A stretch of 64,000 nt of DNA from Laguncularia racemosa (lineage: Eukaryota > Streptophyta > Magnoliopsida > Myrtales > Combretaceae). How positions within the stretch are numbered: the stretch's first letter is position 1; every line of letters begins with the position of its first letter. Under the pieces are notes generated by a model. That model made no database searches. It was given only the letters and a program-made list of their open reading frames with translations, and was not told the DNA's origin. The translations under genes were made by a program, and so were the position numbers. The stretch lies in the NCBI GenBank assembly GCA_037954665.1, contig JBBMOL010000226.1, positions 1 to 64,000 on the forward strand. Reading direction: 5' to 3'. Shown here in pieces: positions 44,546 to 56,669 of the stretch.

Positions 44546-45470
44546 TGATGTGCCTAAATGGGGGTCAAGCACAATCAACTAAAAAGGGACGAAATTCCAA
44601 TGATCATCCACGCCACAAACAAAGGAAAAGCTTCAATTCCAAAAGAAATTCCGAAATATTGATGAGAAATCAAAAGGATATAAAGAACATCCGATGGCTA
44701 GATTTCAATGATGAACAATAGAACATGAAATGAGATTCCAATTCAATTCAAAGGTGCTTTCAAATTTCGAAATTAGAACCCTAATTTCACAAGAACAAGA
44801 ACAACATAAAAGTAACTAAATCCTCACCGGATATGACTCACTAGTTTGGAATTAGGATCAACTTGTAATTTGTTGATATAACACACAACAAATCCAAGCC
44901 TACTCGCCACAATTTCACTAAGGAAATTGATAAGAGCAATTGCTTGAAAGAGGCACTCTCTCTCACGGCAAAAGGGGTGTTTTTTCTCCAATATCAAAAA
45001 GCTTCTCAAAAACCCTAATTTGCAAGTATTTATACTTGCACCCTTTAGGGTTAAAATGACAAGAAAATCACAACTATGCCACTATAAGGTGGCCGGTCCT
45101 AAAGGCAAAATTACAACCAAATAAAATGTCCCATAAAGCTTACAAAATAAATGGTTCAAACATAAATTACAAGTAAAGAAAATAATCTTCGACAAGCTAG
45201 CTTCATGATGGAATCCGTTGGTTCAACTCATCGCCGGTTCAGGTCGGTCCATAGATAACCCACAAGCTGAGTCTTAGTGAGTTTATCCATCGCCTTGTGA
45301 AACCAAATAAGCATACCTGTTGGAATATACAATTCATGAATAAGATAAAAGAGGTTAGATAATAATTAACTCCAAGGTTGATCAGCTCGAAATGGGCCCT
45401 CATCGCCAAGATTCGAAATCCATCAATTTTTGTCCTAATGATAGGTTTTGTCGGATTTTGATTCCCATCA
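44546..45470 (-). repeat. M4 5' LTR
   Basis: 925 bp. Differences from the 3' LTR noted by eye (for example CACCGG/CACCAG, GCTTCTC/GCTCCTC, CGACAAGC/CGGCAGGC) are all transitions. Confidence 0.95.
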
Positions 45471-45475
45471 ATATG

Positions 45476-46499
45476 GGACATTTTCAGATTAACAATCAAA
45501 GACTCGCTGCGATTGTTTCCATTCCGAAGCATTGGCTCATGAAGACTTATGATATTTTTTGTACTTTGTAATTGTTCTATGGACTATTTTATGTTGTATT
45601 TTTCTTTTGGGACACTTTCATTTTATTGTGATTTCCATTTAGGACCGGCCACCTTAAAAGTGGCAAACTTGTAATTTTTGTCCATTTTCTAACCCTAAGA
45701 GTAACAAGTATAAATACTTGCTTATAGTAGGATTTGAGGAGGCTAAATTTTTTCAATTTGAACATCACATTTTCGTGAGAGAGCTTAGGGTTTCCCTAGT
45801 TCAATATCCTCTCATCAATTTCAATTTCCAGGAGTTGAAATTATGGCGAGTGCAACGAAAGGGCAATTGTAAGTAATATCAATTCCTTCTTTGTCGTTTT
45901 TCCTTATCATCACTAGTGAGTCATATTTAGGGTTGATTTGGATTTTCTTGGTCAAATTTTTTATTGCAATTGTGATCAAATATCATGTTATGAAATTGAT
46001 TGTTTTAGTATTTGATATTATCATCAATATTGGAATCTTTTGTGATGTGAATGGTGCTTATTGGGAGAGGATAAAATCACGGTTTTAGACTTGTTCTTCT
46101 TGACATAATTCACGTGGATTTCACTTGAATTTGTTGTTATTTGGTGAGGTTTAACCTTGTTGGATTGTTGATTGCATCTTTGGACCTTTGGATTTCATCA
46201 AAATTCCAATAGGCTTCACGCAATTTCTAGTGCAATTGAACCGATTTATGTTGAGAGTTGGGGTTTGTTTCTTTGATTCATTTGCATGTGCTTGGGCTTG
46301 GTTTTGAGCACATCATCTTTTGGTATCAGAGCATCATCATATTTGGATCTAAGATTGATTACATCCTAATAGAAGAATTGGTTACATTCATTGGAAATTG
46401 ACGCCATTGTTCATGAGATTAAGACTAGTTTGATTGACATTGTTTAATTGTCTTTCAAATTGGTTTTGTATGTGCTTAATATTGGTTTTAAGCACATCA
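45476..46499 (+). repeat. F1 5' LTR, main part
   Basis: Contains the GCCAC...GTGGC dyad (about 45647-45664), TATA dyad (about 45706-45725), donor-like GTAAGT (about 45869), an inner LTR end CATCA (46311-46315), an inner PBS copy TGGTATCAGAGC (46321-46332) and the true end AGCACATCA at 46499. Confidence 0.92.
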
Positions 46500-46504
46500 T
46501 CTTT

Positions 46505-46516
46505 TGGTATCAGAGT
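46505..46516 (+). other. F1 primer-binding site (tRNA-iMet)
   Basis: TGGTATCAGAGT, 5 bp after the LTR end; a second, perfect copy lies inside the LTR at 46321. Confidence 0.88.
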
Positions 46517-47754
46517 AGAAGTTAAGAGAAGGGATTTAGTGTTGGTTGATTTCTTAATCTTCATGTTCAATTAGGTTTCTTAATATTGTGATATGAAATT
46601 CTATGTTGTGAATTGAGGTTGCGTAATTGTCTTGATTGCGAAGTGAATTTGCTGCTTGTTGAAGTTGAATTGAAAGGCTTGTTGTGGCTTCTTGTGGTTG
46701 ATCATTCTCGTGAAAGGGAAAAGGAGTAGACGTGCATTATTGATTCAAATTTTCGAATTTGAAAATTACCTCATCCTTACCGTGATTGATTTGTTGAAGA
46801 AGATAGTGGAAGCTCTTGATTTGATTTGAATTTCAAAAAATTAAGTTGTTATCTTCATCCTTGCCATGAGTTATTTGCTTGAGGAAGAAGAGGAGGCTCT
46901 TGAATTGAATTTCATCATTTAGGGATTTAAATAGTTGAAGCTTGTTGATGAGTGTATGTTGATTACTTGGCATTTTGGAATTGGAAGAGTCATTTCTTTG
47001 GCAGATTTCTTCAAGTGGCGTGGAGAATTTGGAAACTATTTTTGAATTGAAATCAAACATTAGTTATAGAGTTATTGTATGTTAATTACTTTAAATGCAC
47101 ATTAACTAGTTGGAATCAATTACTTGCCATCTGGAGAAGTATCCTTATTTAGTTCCATTTTATTGTTGTTGCCATGGAAGTGGGGTACTTTTTGTTGTTG
47201 TTGCCATGGAAGTGGAGCACTACACTGTGAGCATGTTATTGTTGTTTGAAGAAGCTTGTGGAGTGTGTTGTGTGATTTCTTGTCCAATTCGGAAGTGAAA
47301 GTGTATAATTTTCAGATTTGCATTGTGTGGGATAATAGGGAATTTATTTGAATTCAAACACATCCATTAAGTTAAGGAAGTTATTGAGTGGTATTGATTG
47401 TGTTCCATTTGAATTTGCAATTTGATTATTACCATTTGTGGAAAGTTGCATTAAGGAGTGCTATTTGAATTATTGCCATGTTGCATGTGTGTAAGTTACG
47501 GTTTGGGAAAATTGTGTTAGAAGTGGAGAGTGCACCGTGTATAGAAAGGGTGTGTGTATGGCGTTGTATGTGTGTTGATTGAAAAGGGGATTGCAAGTGG
47601 TGCATGTGGTGGTGGATTATAGAAGTGTTGCACCACGATGTGTTTATTTGTTATGGAGAAGAGTGCTACAAGTGGATTGTAATAGCATACATGTGCTTTG
47701 AGTGAAGTTAAGTGGAGTTGTTTGTTTTCCTTTTGTAGTGGCTATTGCGTGGCA
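46517..47754 (+). other. F1 5' leader, left part
   Basis: Non-coding leader with GTTGTTGCCATGGAAGTGG repeated at about 47165 and 47199. hAT copy B is inserted at its end, and the leader resumes at 52045. Confidence 0.65.
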
Positions 47755-48053
47755 CATGGTTGTCAAAATCGCGATTTTACGTAGAATCGCCATGGAGTCC
47801 GTAGAATCAGAACGTAAAAATGTAAGTTTTTACAACATTTATAAAATAACCTTCAAATATTAAAAATTTATTTACTGTAGTCATTAAAAAATATAATGGA
47901 TAATATAAATTAAAAATTTCAGCATAGAATTGGGTCATAAATCACAATAAAAGTCATAATATAGATAATCAAGTATAAGTTGTATAATATAAATAATCAA
48001 CCAAAAGTCTCAGTAAAAGTTATGAAATCATAAATCATATTACGAAACAAAAA

Positions 48054-50613
48054 CTAAAATAAATCATCACAATTTCCACCATCTCTCTCATCCATATCAT
48101 CATCATCATTTGCATCTTCATCATCTTCTTCTTCATCAATGTCAACATCATCATGAGATGTACTGCTATCAATGATTTCCATATCCTCTAATTCCAAATT
48201 TTCTGAAGTTCCTATTTGCATTTCAGCTTTAACATTATCAATATTGTGAAGGTCCAAATCATTTGGGATTAGGGACTTACTGACAGGACTCTCCAAATTG
48301 ACATAAGCACCAATTTCGTCCTCCTCCATATCATCTTTATCTTCATCCCTTGGACATGGAAAGATATGCAACACACCTTGACCTTCATTCTCATTTGATG
48401 AGTCAAACACATTTTCTTCTTCAACTATCCATTCATCATCAGATGAGAGATCTTCAACAGTGAAAGTAAAAGTGTCAGTGTCAGCAATGCATCTTTCTTT
48501 CCTATTTCTTAATTTCAAGTTATGCATTACAAAGACTAAATCATTCATCTTTTGTTGATGCAGCCTATTCCTCTTTTTGGTATGGACCTGAAAATGAAAA
48601 AGGTTATACATAACTTTATAAGATTCATAATCTTAATAAGTAATAATATATAAAATTGAATAAAAGAACTATTTGTATCGTACCATTTCAAATGCATTCC
48701 AATTCCGCTCACAACTTGAAGAACTACAAGTCAAACTTAAAACACGAATAGCAAACTTTTGTAGTTCTGGGCATTTATCTCCATATGAATCTTACCATTA
48801 AGCTGGAGCTTTTTTGTTTCTTGCTAACCTTGCAGCTTCAATGCCAAATAGTCCCTTAGCATCCTTAAATCTTTCAAGCTGCATATCAATCTTATACCTT
48901 TCTATTGGATTAGAAACCATATGCTCTATGTAACCATATAATCCAATCTTAACATCGGCATCAACTTTAAAATCATCACCATAATGATAATGGGGATTCA
49001 AATAATAAGCTGCAGCATGTAATGGTCTATGAAGTTGAAGCTCCCATCTCTTGTCAATAATCTTGAAGATAGGTTCATAACTACATTAAATAAATATGAT
49101 TTCAATTTAGAAATGAAACTTTAAAATTAGCACTAATGAAAAAATATATATATCTATATATAGCTAATAAGTTACAACATTACCTTTTCTTCACATTGTT
49201 GAAGTTTGCTTTAATTTTCTGCTTAGCATGATCCATTTCTGGATAAAGGAAATCCATAGCGAGTTGATCATCAGAATCCACTAATCTAAGCAATTTAATC
49301 AAGGGAAATGTAGCTTTAAGGCAAACAATAACATTCTTCCAAAACCACTTGTTAAATCCGCTTTCCATCACTTGTGGTCGAATACTTACATGATTTCCAA
49401 TGACTAGAAGTGAACATCATCATCAATGCACTTTTCAACTCACTAAAGCAACCTAATGTCAAATATGAAGTGGCAAAACGAGTTGCACCAGGTCTAATCA
49501 AGTCCCTCCCTTTAGTGTATCTTCTCAAAATTGAGATGAGTATAGTCCTAGAATAAATATATGTAGTAATTTGCCTTCCATTTACAATTGTCCCCTGATG
49601 GATCTTCAAATTCTTTTCAAAGTCTTCCAAGATCAAATCAATGCAAAGTGCAGCATAAGGTGTCCAATATAAGCATTTTCTCTTCTCCATTAATTTTTCT
49701 CCTGCTACTTTATAATTTCCAGCATTATCTATAATAACTTGTACACTATTTTCCTCTCCAACCTTCTCCACAATATCATCTAACATTGCCAAAACTTTGT
49801 TGATTGTCTTGGATACATTAGAAGCATCTATAGATGGTAAGAAGACTATACCTTTAAGGCAATTAACCAAGAAATTGCATATGGAATGCCTCTTTCTATC
49901 AGTCCATGCATCAGATATAATAGAGCAACATGTTTCTTTCCATTCAGCTTTGTAGTCATTAAGTAATTCCATTGTTTGAGCTACTTCTTTCTTCAAACAA
50001 GTCACCCTTAGCTCATGATAAGAAGGAGGTTTAAGCCCACATCCATATCAACCAACCACTTGAAGTATCTTCACAAACTCTAGATTTTTTACACAATTAA
50101 ATGGAATTGCACTAGTATAGAAAAACGAGCAATTTGTTAGCTATATTCTTCTCTCAAATCTTTCTTCATGAATTAGTTAATTGTACCTTGCGTTGCCCAT
50201 GTTCTACTTTCACAATTTTTTTTTTTTTTGTTTCAGAAAGAAGTCCATGCAATTCCTTTCCTTTTTGTTTATCCCTGTTTGCTTCACCTCATGATCAACA
50301 TCATCAAATCTTCAATGCCATGAATTTTCTTTCTCTTCAATTCTGATATTTTTGCCGCTTTTAGCAACATTGTTAACATTTCATTTTTTATATCATCTGG
50401 GACATTGGTGCATGGCTCTACATCTATACGCGTACACCCCAAGTGATTCTTGAATCTGTAAATGCCTCTACTAACAACTTTATTACAATACTTACATATA
50501 ACTTTTTTCCCATTGTTGTCTACATCAATGCCATGCTCCCAACCTACATCAAATCTACTTCCAAGTGAATTCTTTCTTTTTGAACTCTCTCTAGATGATT
50601 TGGAAGATGACAT
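48054..50613 (-). pseudogene. hAT transposase pseudogene (copy B)
   Basis: Start ATG at 50613 (MSSSKSSRESSKRK). BED-type zinc finger at 50520-50420 (VICKYCNKVVSRGIYRFKNH); DUF659-type catalytic region at 50005-49352 (CCSIISDAWTDRKRHSICNF, FLPSIDASNVSKTINKVLAM, MEKRKCLYWTPYAALCIDLI); FWKNVIVCLKATFPLIKLLR at 49371-49180; LNPHYHYGDDF-like and KGLFGIEAARLARNKKAPA at 49001-48798; hAT dimerisation domain at 48797-48685 (SYGDKCPELQKFAIRVLSLT, SSSSCERNWNAFE); and an acidic C-terminal tail ending at 48054 (DEEEDDEDANDDDDMDERDG). Two stops in the WWDSYG motif (48790-48800) and several frameshifts inactivate it. Gaps between parts may be introns. Confidence 0.88.
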
Positions 50614-52036
50614 TTTAACTCAATCAATACTTAAAATCCTGTAAGAAAAAAAAAAAGAAAAAAGGAGTAAAAAGAGCTATGGTAGAAAGTAGAAACTATA
50701 AAGGACTATTACATATTTACAAGTTACATATATAAAGTAAATTGCTCATGCTCATGCTCATGTAACAAGTAATGACTAATTAGAACTAGAAGAGATAGTA
50801 AGAAAAATAACTATAAAGGTTTTCTTTAAATCATCATCAAGAAAAGGAAAGCAAAACATAAGGGGTAACAAGCTTTACATTCCATAAAGCTTGAAAAATG
50901 AGGATATTATAAATTTATAACTAAGTAATATAATCCCATTTCCAAATTATAACAATATAACTTAGCACACCACATGCTCAACCTAAACCCTCTAAATGCA
51001 ACTTGTATGAAGGATTAAGTTTCTCTGGAATTGGCTTCATTGATATTTAAGCACATAATACATTTAGACGGGATATCAACTTAGATTGAGATTGGATAAG
51101 AAAATACGAAGAAAAATGCTTTTTGGAAGGAACAGGGGAAGAGCACAGCCGGGTAATTAAATTGCACGGCCGTGTGTCAAGGAAACACGCTCATAGAAGC
51201 ACACGCGATTGAAGGCACGGTCATGTGTTGAGCTTGGAAAATCTACAGAAGCACATACGGTTGAAGGCACGGCTGTGTGTTGAGCTTGGAAAATCCACAT
51301 AAGCACATACGATTGAGTTCACGGTTGAAGGCATGACCTTAAAAGCCATCAACCCATTCAAATACCCATTCGCAATCACAACTCACAAGCATAAAAATTC
51401 ACATGATACACCACATTACAATTGTACAAGTACAAGTATTGCTAGTCAGTAGTCATACAAGTCATACTTAACACAAAACTCGTGTCTATGAAGATGGATC
51501 TCAACTCGGTGGCTTGCTACAAGAAGGATCGCTATATGGCGGCACTCACTGTTTCCAATTTCATTTAATACACAATCATAACAACATGAAGGAGAAGGAT
51601 CACTGACTCGCTGCTTAGCGCTCTTTGTTCTGATAGTATCAGCTCAAGTCAATGTGGAAGTAAAACCATGGATCTCGGCTCGCCTCTCCTGTTTTCACTA
51701 TCTCTCTTCTCCTCTCTCCATTGAACTTTGAAGAACTTCAATGTACAAGCTATAGCAGCAAGTCGGAAATTGCAAAGGACGCGCTGAGTCACCGGTTGGG
51801 CTGGGTTGGGTTGGGCTTGGATCCAATCCGAATGGCTTAAGCCTGCAATTGGAAATATTTGTGGAATCGGTTGAAACGGATAGAATCACGATTTTAAACG
51901 ATTTTACTATTCAAAATTGCAATTTTATTACGATTTTGTTTCTCTCCGATCTTGTGTGTGAGTTAACTGGGAATATATATACAAACTCGTAAAATCGTTG
52001 AATCGTACAAGTTAAAAGGCGATTTTGACAATAATA
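50614..52036 (-). other. hAT copy B 5' region with an inserted Athila-type LTR piece
   Basis: Non-coding. 51062-51340 matches the Athila-type LTRs at 25000-25170 and 27590-27780 (GAAGAAAAATGCTTTTTGGA, GCACGGCCGTGTGT) in plus orientation. 51780-51830 is GGTTGGGCTGGGTTGGG-rich. The 63-codon ORF at 51698-51889 has no recognised domain. Confidence 0.6.
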
Positions 52037-52121
52037 GTGTGGCGTTAAAGACAGTGTGGTTGTGAGGTGTGCTCCTTTGCTTCAAATTGTCTTTGAGGTT
52101 CAATATACCGAGTCTACAACT

Positions 52122-53334
52122 ATATCGAATGATAGCGTGAATGGGGAAATTGGCGATGAAGCCAACAGTCAGGTTGGTGGAGGTCAAGGTCATAATGTTG
52201 CAGGTAGGAGGACTTTAGAAGAACAGCTCTGAGATCTTACTACCATAGTTGCTACTCTGGTAACTAGGATTGATAGAATGACATTACCACAACCACTAGT
52301 GGAAAACCATTAGGCACCACCTCGGGTAACTCCATAGAATCCTCATAGAGACAGAGTATTGGGAGATGGAAATCTAAATAGAAGGATGGGTGAGGAACAT
52401 CTTCCATACAGGGAAGAAAGGGATGACAATTTTGGGGCTAATCTATATCAGAATAGGGATTTCAGGCCGCCTCGGGGCTTGGAGTATGTGAAATTGCAGA
52501 TGCCTTCTTATGATGGTAAGGGATCAACCGATGATTATTTAGATTGGGAGGATAAGGTTGAGGGTCTCTCTGAATGTTATGAGATCAATGATAATACCAA
52601 GGTCCGACAAGCTACTGTCGAGTTTATAGGATACGTTGCATTATGGTGGAAGAATCTGATTATTAGCAGGCGTAGGGATAGAGAGGCTAAGATTCAGACA
52701 TGGAGGGATATGAAAAGGGTATTGAGAAAAAAGGTTCATTCCTGAGCACTACAAATAGGAACTGTTTATACGACTGTAGACCTGAAGGTAGGGAGGCAAG
52801 ACGGTGGATGATTATGTGCAGGAATTTGAAACCCTCAAGATTAGGTGTGGGTCTGTTAAACCTCCAGAACAAACTATAGTACGCTTCGTCTTAGGCTTGA
52901 AATATGAAATAGCGTGTGTTGTTGAGCTGCAATATTATAGTCCGCTTGATGAAGCTATTCAGTTGGCCTTGAAAGTGGAGAGACAAAGGAGGTCCAACTT
53001 GTTTAGGGCTCCGAGTAGTAGGCCCAATGCAATTACTAGACCCATAGCAGTTGACGGTCGATCAGGGGGAACAAAGGTGGTAGGTGAGGCAGTGAAAGCA
53101 GTAGACAAAACTACCCCAAATACTATTAGAGAAAATTTACCTACTAGGAAGGGTAAAGAGGTAATAACGCTAGATGTGAGGCAGACTGTTCCCGGATCTA
53201 CTAGTGGAAAGGCACGCCAAATCAAGTGCTTTAAATGCATGGGATTTGGGCATATGGCAGCACAGTGTCCAAATAAGAGGGTGATAACTATTTTGGAGGA
53301 CACTAAGGAAGATGTTGAGGATGACAATGAATAA
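52122..53334 (+). pseudogene. F1 gag
   Basis: Capsid/nucleocapsid protein that packages element RNA. The start is ATA at 52122 where M1 has ATG (SNDSVNGEIGDEANSQVGGG follows). Order: RRTLEEQL, a short coiled-coil-like stretch (TTIVATLVTRIDRMTL), FRPPRGLEYVKLQMPSYDGK, DYLDWEDKVEGLSECYEIND, ALWWKNLIISRRRDREAKIQ, a frameshift at about 52742, VDDYVQEFETLKIRCGSVKP, VVELQYYSPLDEAIQLALKV, and the zinc knuckle CFKCMGFGHMAAQC (CX2CX4HX4C) near 53230-53271. Stops occur near 52231, 52311 and 52336. This is the best-preserved gag in the window and matches the plant Ty3/gypsy gag family. Confidence 0.85.
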
Positions 53335-53889
53335 ACTGAACCTATAGATTTACCAACGGCATTGTAGGAGTATTATGATGGCTAGACTATAGAGACACAT
53401 GAGGACGGTATAGGTGAACAATATCTACCCATTAATGTGTTACGTAGGGCTTTAACTATATCTCCTGATACTAGAGACATTCAGAGGGAGAACATATTTC
53501 ACACCTCTTGTAGAATTAGAGGTAACCTTTATGTACTCATCATCGATAGTGGTAGTTGCACAAATGTTATACCTACTGCACTGGTAGACAAATTACATCT
53601 GTCTACTATTCCACATCTTAACCCTTATAACTTGCATTAGCTGGATAATCGAGGCAATATGTATGTTACACTAAAGGCGAAGGTTCCTATGAGTGTTGGG
53701 CAGAAATATCATGATGAGACCCTGTGTGATGTAATCCCTATGCATGCATTCCATTTGCTATTGGGTCGACCTTGGTTGTTTGATTGGCGGGTGTTACATG
53801 ATGGGTTTAGAAACACCTACATGTTCAATATGGGCGAGTCTCACATAGTTCTATCACCAATGACTCCATTTAAGGTACATCAGTTTTAA
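53335..53889 (+). pseudogene. F1 retropepsin-like protease
   Basis: Follows gag in the same region: YLPINVLRRALTISPDTRDI, NIFHTSCRIRGNLYVLIIDS then GSCTNVIPTALVDKL (canonical D-S-G), a stop after NPYNLH (53638), NMYVTLKAKVPMSVGQKYHD, CDVIPMHAFHLLLGRPWLFD and VLHDGFRNTYMF. The stop at 53887 is followed after about 125 bp by the PPT and 3' LTR, with only DLRANL, stop, KAQGDD left of the Pol tail. There is no room for RT or integrase. Confidence 0.85.
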
Positions 53890-54014
53890 GAACAGATCAA
53901 AACTACATCCGGTACATTTGATAGCCAGAAGAGCAGGACAACAGAGACATTAGGGTTTAGTTCCAAAACTGATCCTCTAGATTTGAGGGCAAATCTTTGA
54001 AAAGCCCAAGGAGA

Positions 54015-55216
54015 TGATGAGAAATTTTCCGGCACTACTTATACCTTCAGGACTGGATTTGGCCAATGGTCCAAATCATTTATATTTTTACTTTATATCT
54101 TTTATTCTGATAAATATTTGAGAAATAATCTTACAGGTACAATAATAATTCTCAATGGGATGCCAATATGTCCTACACTAGTTGATAGACACAAGACATT
54201 TTTAGATTTACAATAAAAAACCGCTGCGATTGTTTCCATTCCGTAGCATTGGCTCATGAAGACTTATGATATTTTTTTTACTTTGTAATTGTTCTATGGA
54301 CTATTTTATGTTGTATTTTTCTTTTGGGAAACTTTCATTTTATTATAATTTCCATTTAGGAACGACCACCTTAAAAGTGATAAACTTGTAATTTTTGTCC
54401 ATTTTCTAACCTTAAGAGTAGCAAGTATAAATATTTGCTTATAGTAGGGTTTGAGGAGGCCAAATTTTTCAGATTTGAACATCACATTTTCGTGAGAGAG
54501 CTTAGGGTTTCCCTAGTTCAATTTCCTCTCATCAATTTCAATTTCCAAGAGTTGAAATTGTGGCGAGTCCAACGAAAGGGCAATTGTAAGTAATATCAAT
54601 TCCTTCTTTGTTGTTTTTCCTTATCATCACTAGTGAGTCATATCTAGGGTTGATTTGGATTTTCTTGGTCAGATTTTTTATTGCAATTGTGATCAAATAT
54701 CATGTTATGAAATTGATTATTTTAGTATTTGATATCATCATCAATATTGGAATCTTTTGTGATGTGAATGCTGTTTATTGGGAGAGGATAAAATCACGGT
54801 TTTAGACTTGTTCTTCTTGACATAATTCACGTGGATTTCACTTGCATTTGTTGTTATTTGGTGAGGTTTAACCTTATTGGCTTGTTGATTGCATCTTTGG
54901 ACCTTTGGATTTCATCAAAATTCCAATAGGGTTCACGCAATTTCTAGTCCAATTAAATCGGTTTATGTTGAGAGTTGGGGTTTGTTTCTTTGATTCATTT
55001 TCATGTGCTTGGGCTTGGTTTTGAGCACATCATCTTTTGGTATCAGAGCATCATCATATTTGGATCTAAGATTGATTATATCCTAATAGAAGAATTGGTT
55101 ACATTCATTGGAAATTGATGCCATTATTCATGAGATTAAGACTGGTTTGATTGGCATTGTTTGATTGTCTTTCAAATTGGTTTTGTATGTGCTTAATATT
55201 GGTTTTAGGCACATCA
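54015..55216 (+). repeat. F1 3' LTR
   Basis: 1202 bp, TGATGAGAAATTTTCC...GGCACATCA, preceded by the purine-rich AAAGCCCAAGGAGA. Donor-like GTAAGT at 54586-54591, inner LTR end at 55032, inner PBS copy TGGTATCAGAGC at 55038-55049, outer end at 55216, so the 184-bp extension is shared with the 5' LTR. Confidence 0.95.
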
Positions 55217-55221
55217 TAGCC

Positions 55222-55704
55222 AAATGTGTATACTTTCCTCCCTAGACCTTACTTAATCAAGTATTTATACTTGCTCCCTTTAAGGTTAAAATGACTAAAC
55301 AATTACAACTATGTCACTAAAGGGTGGCTGGTCCTAAATCCTCAAAATACAACCAAATAAAATGTCCTAAAAGCTTACAAAATAAATGGTTCAAGGAAAA
55401 ATAACAAATACAAAAATAGTCTTCACAAGCTAGCTCTTCAATGGAATTCGTTGATCCAACTCATCTTCAATTTAGGTCTGTTCATAGATAACCCATAAGC
55501 TGAGTCTTAGTGAGTTTGTCCATCACCCAGTAAAACCCCGATAAGTGTGCCTGCTAGAATACACAATACATAAATAATAGAAAAGATGTTAGTATATAAA
55601 TAATTCTGAGGTCGATTTGTTAAAAAAGGACCCTTATCGCCAAGATTTGAAATCCTTTGATTCTTGCCCTAGTGATAGGTCCTATAGGATTTTTATTCCT
55701 ATCA
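55222..55704 (-). repeat. M2 5' LTR, right part
   Basis: Continuation from 41492 after F1. Ends CCTATCA at 55704 with TTCTC next. The minus strand has the Pol-tail frame (NPIGPITRARIKGFQILAIR). Confidence 0.9.
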
Positions 55705-56669
55705 TTCTCCTACTACCTTTGGTCTTCCCAACTAACCATCAATTCCTATGGGCTTGTAGTAGCATTAGGCCTACTACTCATAACCCTGAATGGATTGGAT
55801 TGCCTCTACCTTTCCACTTTTAAGGCTAGTTGTATAGTCTCATCAAGTATACTATATCTTTGGAGCTCAACTACACATGTGATTTCATATTTTAACCTAG
55901 ATAGAAAACATGTAAGGGTTTGCTCTAGAGGCTCTACTGACCCACATCAAATCATTAGGGTTTTAAATTCCTGGACATAATCATCTACCGTTTTGCCTCC
56001 CTATCCTAAAATCTAAAAACGCATAAACAGTTCTTGCTTATAATGTTCAAGAATGAACCTCTTCCTCAAAACCCTTTTCATGTCACTCCAAGTATGAATT
56101 TCAGCCTCTCCATCCCTCCGCCTGCTGATCACAAAATTTTTCCACCACAAGGTGGCATACCCTATGAATTCAATAGTAGTAAGTCGAACTCAGGTGTTAT
56201 CATCTATCTCATAACATTCGAAAAGGCCCTTAACCTTATCCTCCTAGTCTAAATTGTCATCTACTGAACCCCTGCCATTAAATGAAGGCATCTGCAGCTT
56301 CACATACTCCAAGCCCCTAGGTAGCCGGAAATCTCTGTTTACGTAAGGATTAACCGCAAAGTTATCATCCCTCTCCTCCCTATAAGGATGATGATCTCCT
56401 TCTATTCTTCTTCCCATGTTTCCTCCTCCTCCTACTCCCTCTCTTTGGATGTTTTGTGGAGCTACTCTTAGTAATGCCTAAGGATTTGCCACTGGTAGTT
56501 GTGGCATTGTCATCTTGTTAACCCTTGTTGCTAGTGTAGCAACAATGGTAGTAAGTTCCTGAAGTTGTTATTCCAAGGTTCTTCTACCTGCAGTATGATG
56601 ACCTTATCCTCCACCAACCTGGCTATTGGCCTTATTAACAATCTCCCCATTTACACTGTCACTCGACAT
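55705..56669 (-). pseudogene. M1 gag, main part
   Basis: ATG at 56669 (MSSDSVNGEIVNKANSQVGG). It then aligns with F1 gag: RRTLE, QLQELTTIVATLATRVNK, PYREERDDNFAVNPYVNRDF, LPRGLEYVKLQMPSFNGRGS, ATLWWKNFVISRRRDGEAEI, HTWSDMKRVLRKRFILEHYK (intact across the F1 frameshift site), VDDYVQEFKTL and ELQRYSILDETIQLALKVER. About six or seven stops. Continues at 37534 after M2. Confidence 0.85.

Larger units (their letters stand above)
41672..45470 (-). mobile_element. M4: youngest-looking family-A element, in the F1 5' LTR
   Basis: 3799 bp. LTRs 41672-42596 and 44546-45470 are both exactly 925 bp and differ at only about seven or eight sites by eye. Perfect 5-bp duplication ATATG (41667-41671 and 45471-45475). 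Internal region: leader, gag N-terminus fused to the PSE spacer, Pol tail. The gag core, zinc knuckle and protease are also deleted, making it the smallest element here. Confidence 0.95.
47755..52036 (-). mobile_element. hAT-type DNA transposon copy B in the F1 leader
   Basis: 4282 bp. Left TIR CATGGTTGTCAAAATCGC (47755) and, at the right end in reverse, TATTATTGTCAAAATCGC, so 15 of 18 match. Flanking 8-bp sequences GCGTGGCA (47747-47754) and GTGTGGCG (52037-52044) match at 6 of 8, consistent with a decayed hAT target duplication. Carries a minus-strand transposase pseudogene and, in its 5' part, a piece of Athila-type LTR. Confidence 0.85.
41493..55216 (+). mobile_element. F1: gag-protease family-A element in the M2 5' LTR
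   Basis: 5' LTR 41493-41671 plus 45476-46499 (1203 bp in all, split by M4); 3' LTR 54015-55216 (1202 bp). Flanks CAACC (41488-41492) and TAGCC (55217-55221) both derive by one transition from CAGCC, the sequence at the matching point of the intact M2 LTR (38217-38221). Own length is about 5.6 kb after removing M4 and hAT copy B. Codes for gag and protease only, and the PPT follows almost at once. Confidence 0.9.
37535..55704 (-). mobile_element. M2: family-A element in the M1 gag, carrying F1
   Basis: LTRs 37535-38705 and 40806-41492 plus 55222-55704. Perfect 5-bp duplication TTCTC at 37530-37534 and 55705-55709. Own length without F1 is about 4.4 kb. Keeps protease, PSE spacer and Pol tail, like M3 and A1, but has a different LTR with stacked PBS relics. 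F1 sits in its 5' LTR. Confidence 0.92.
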
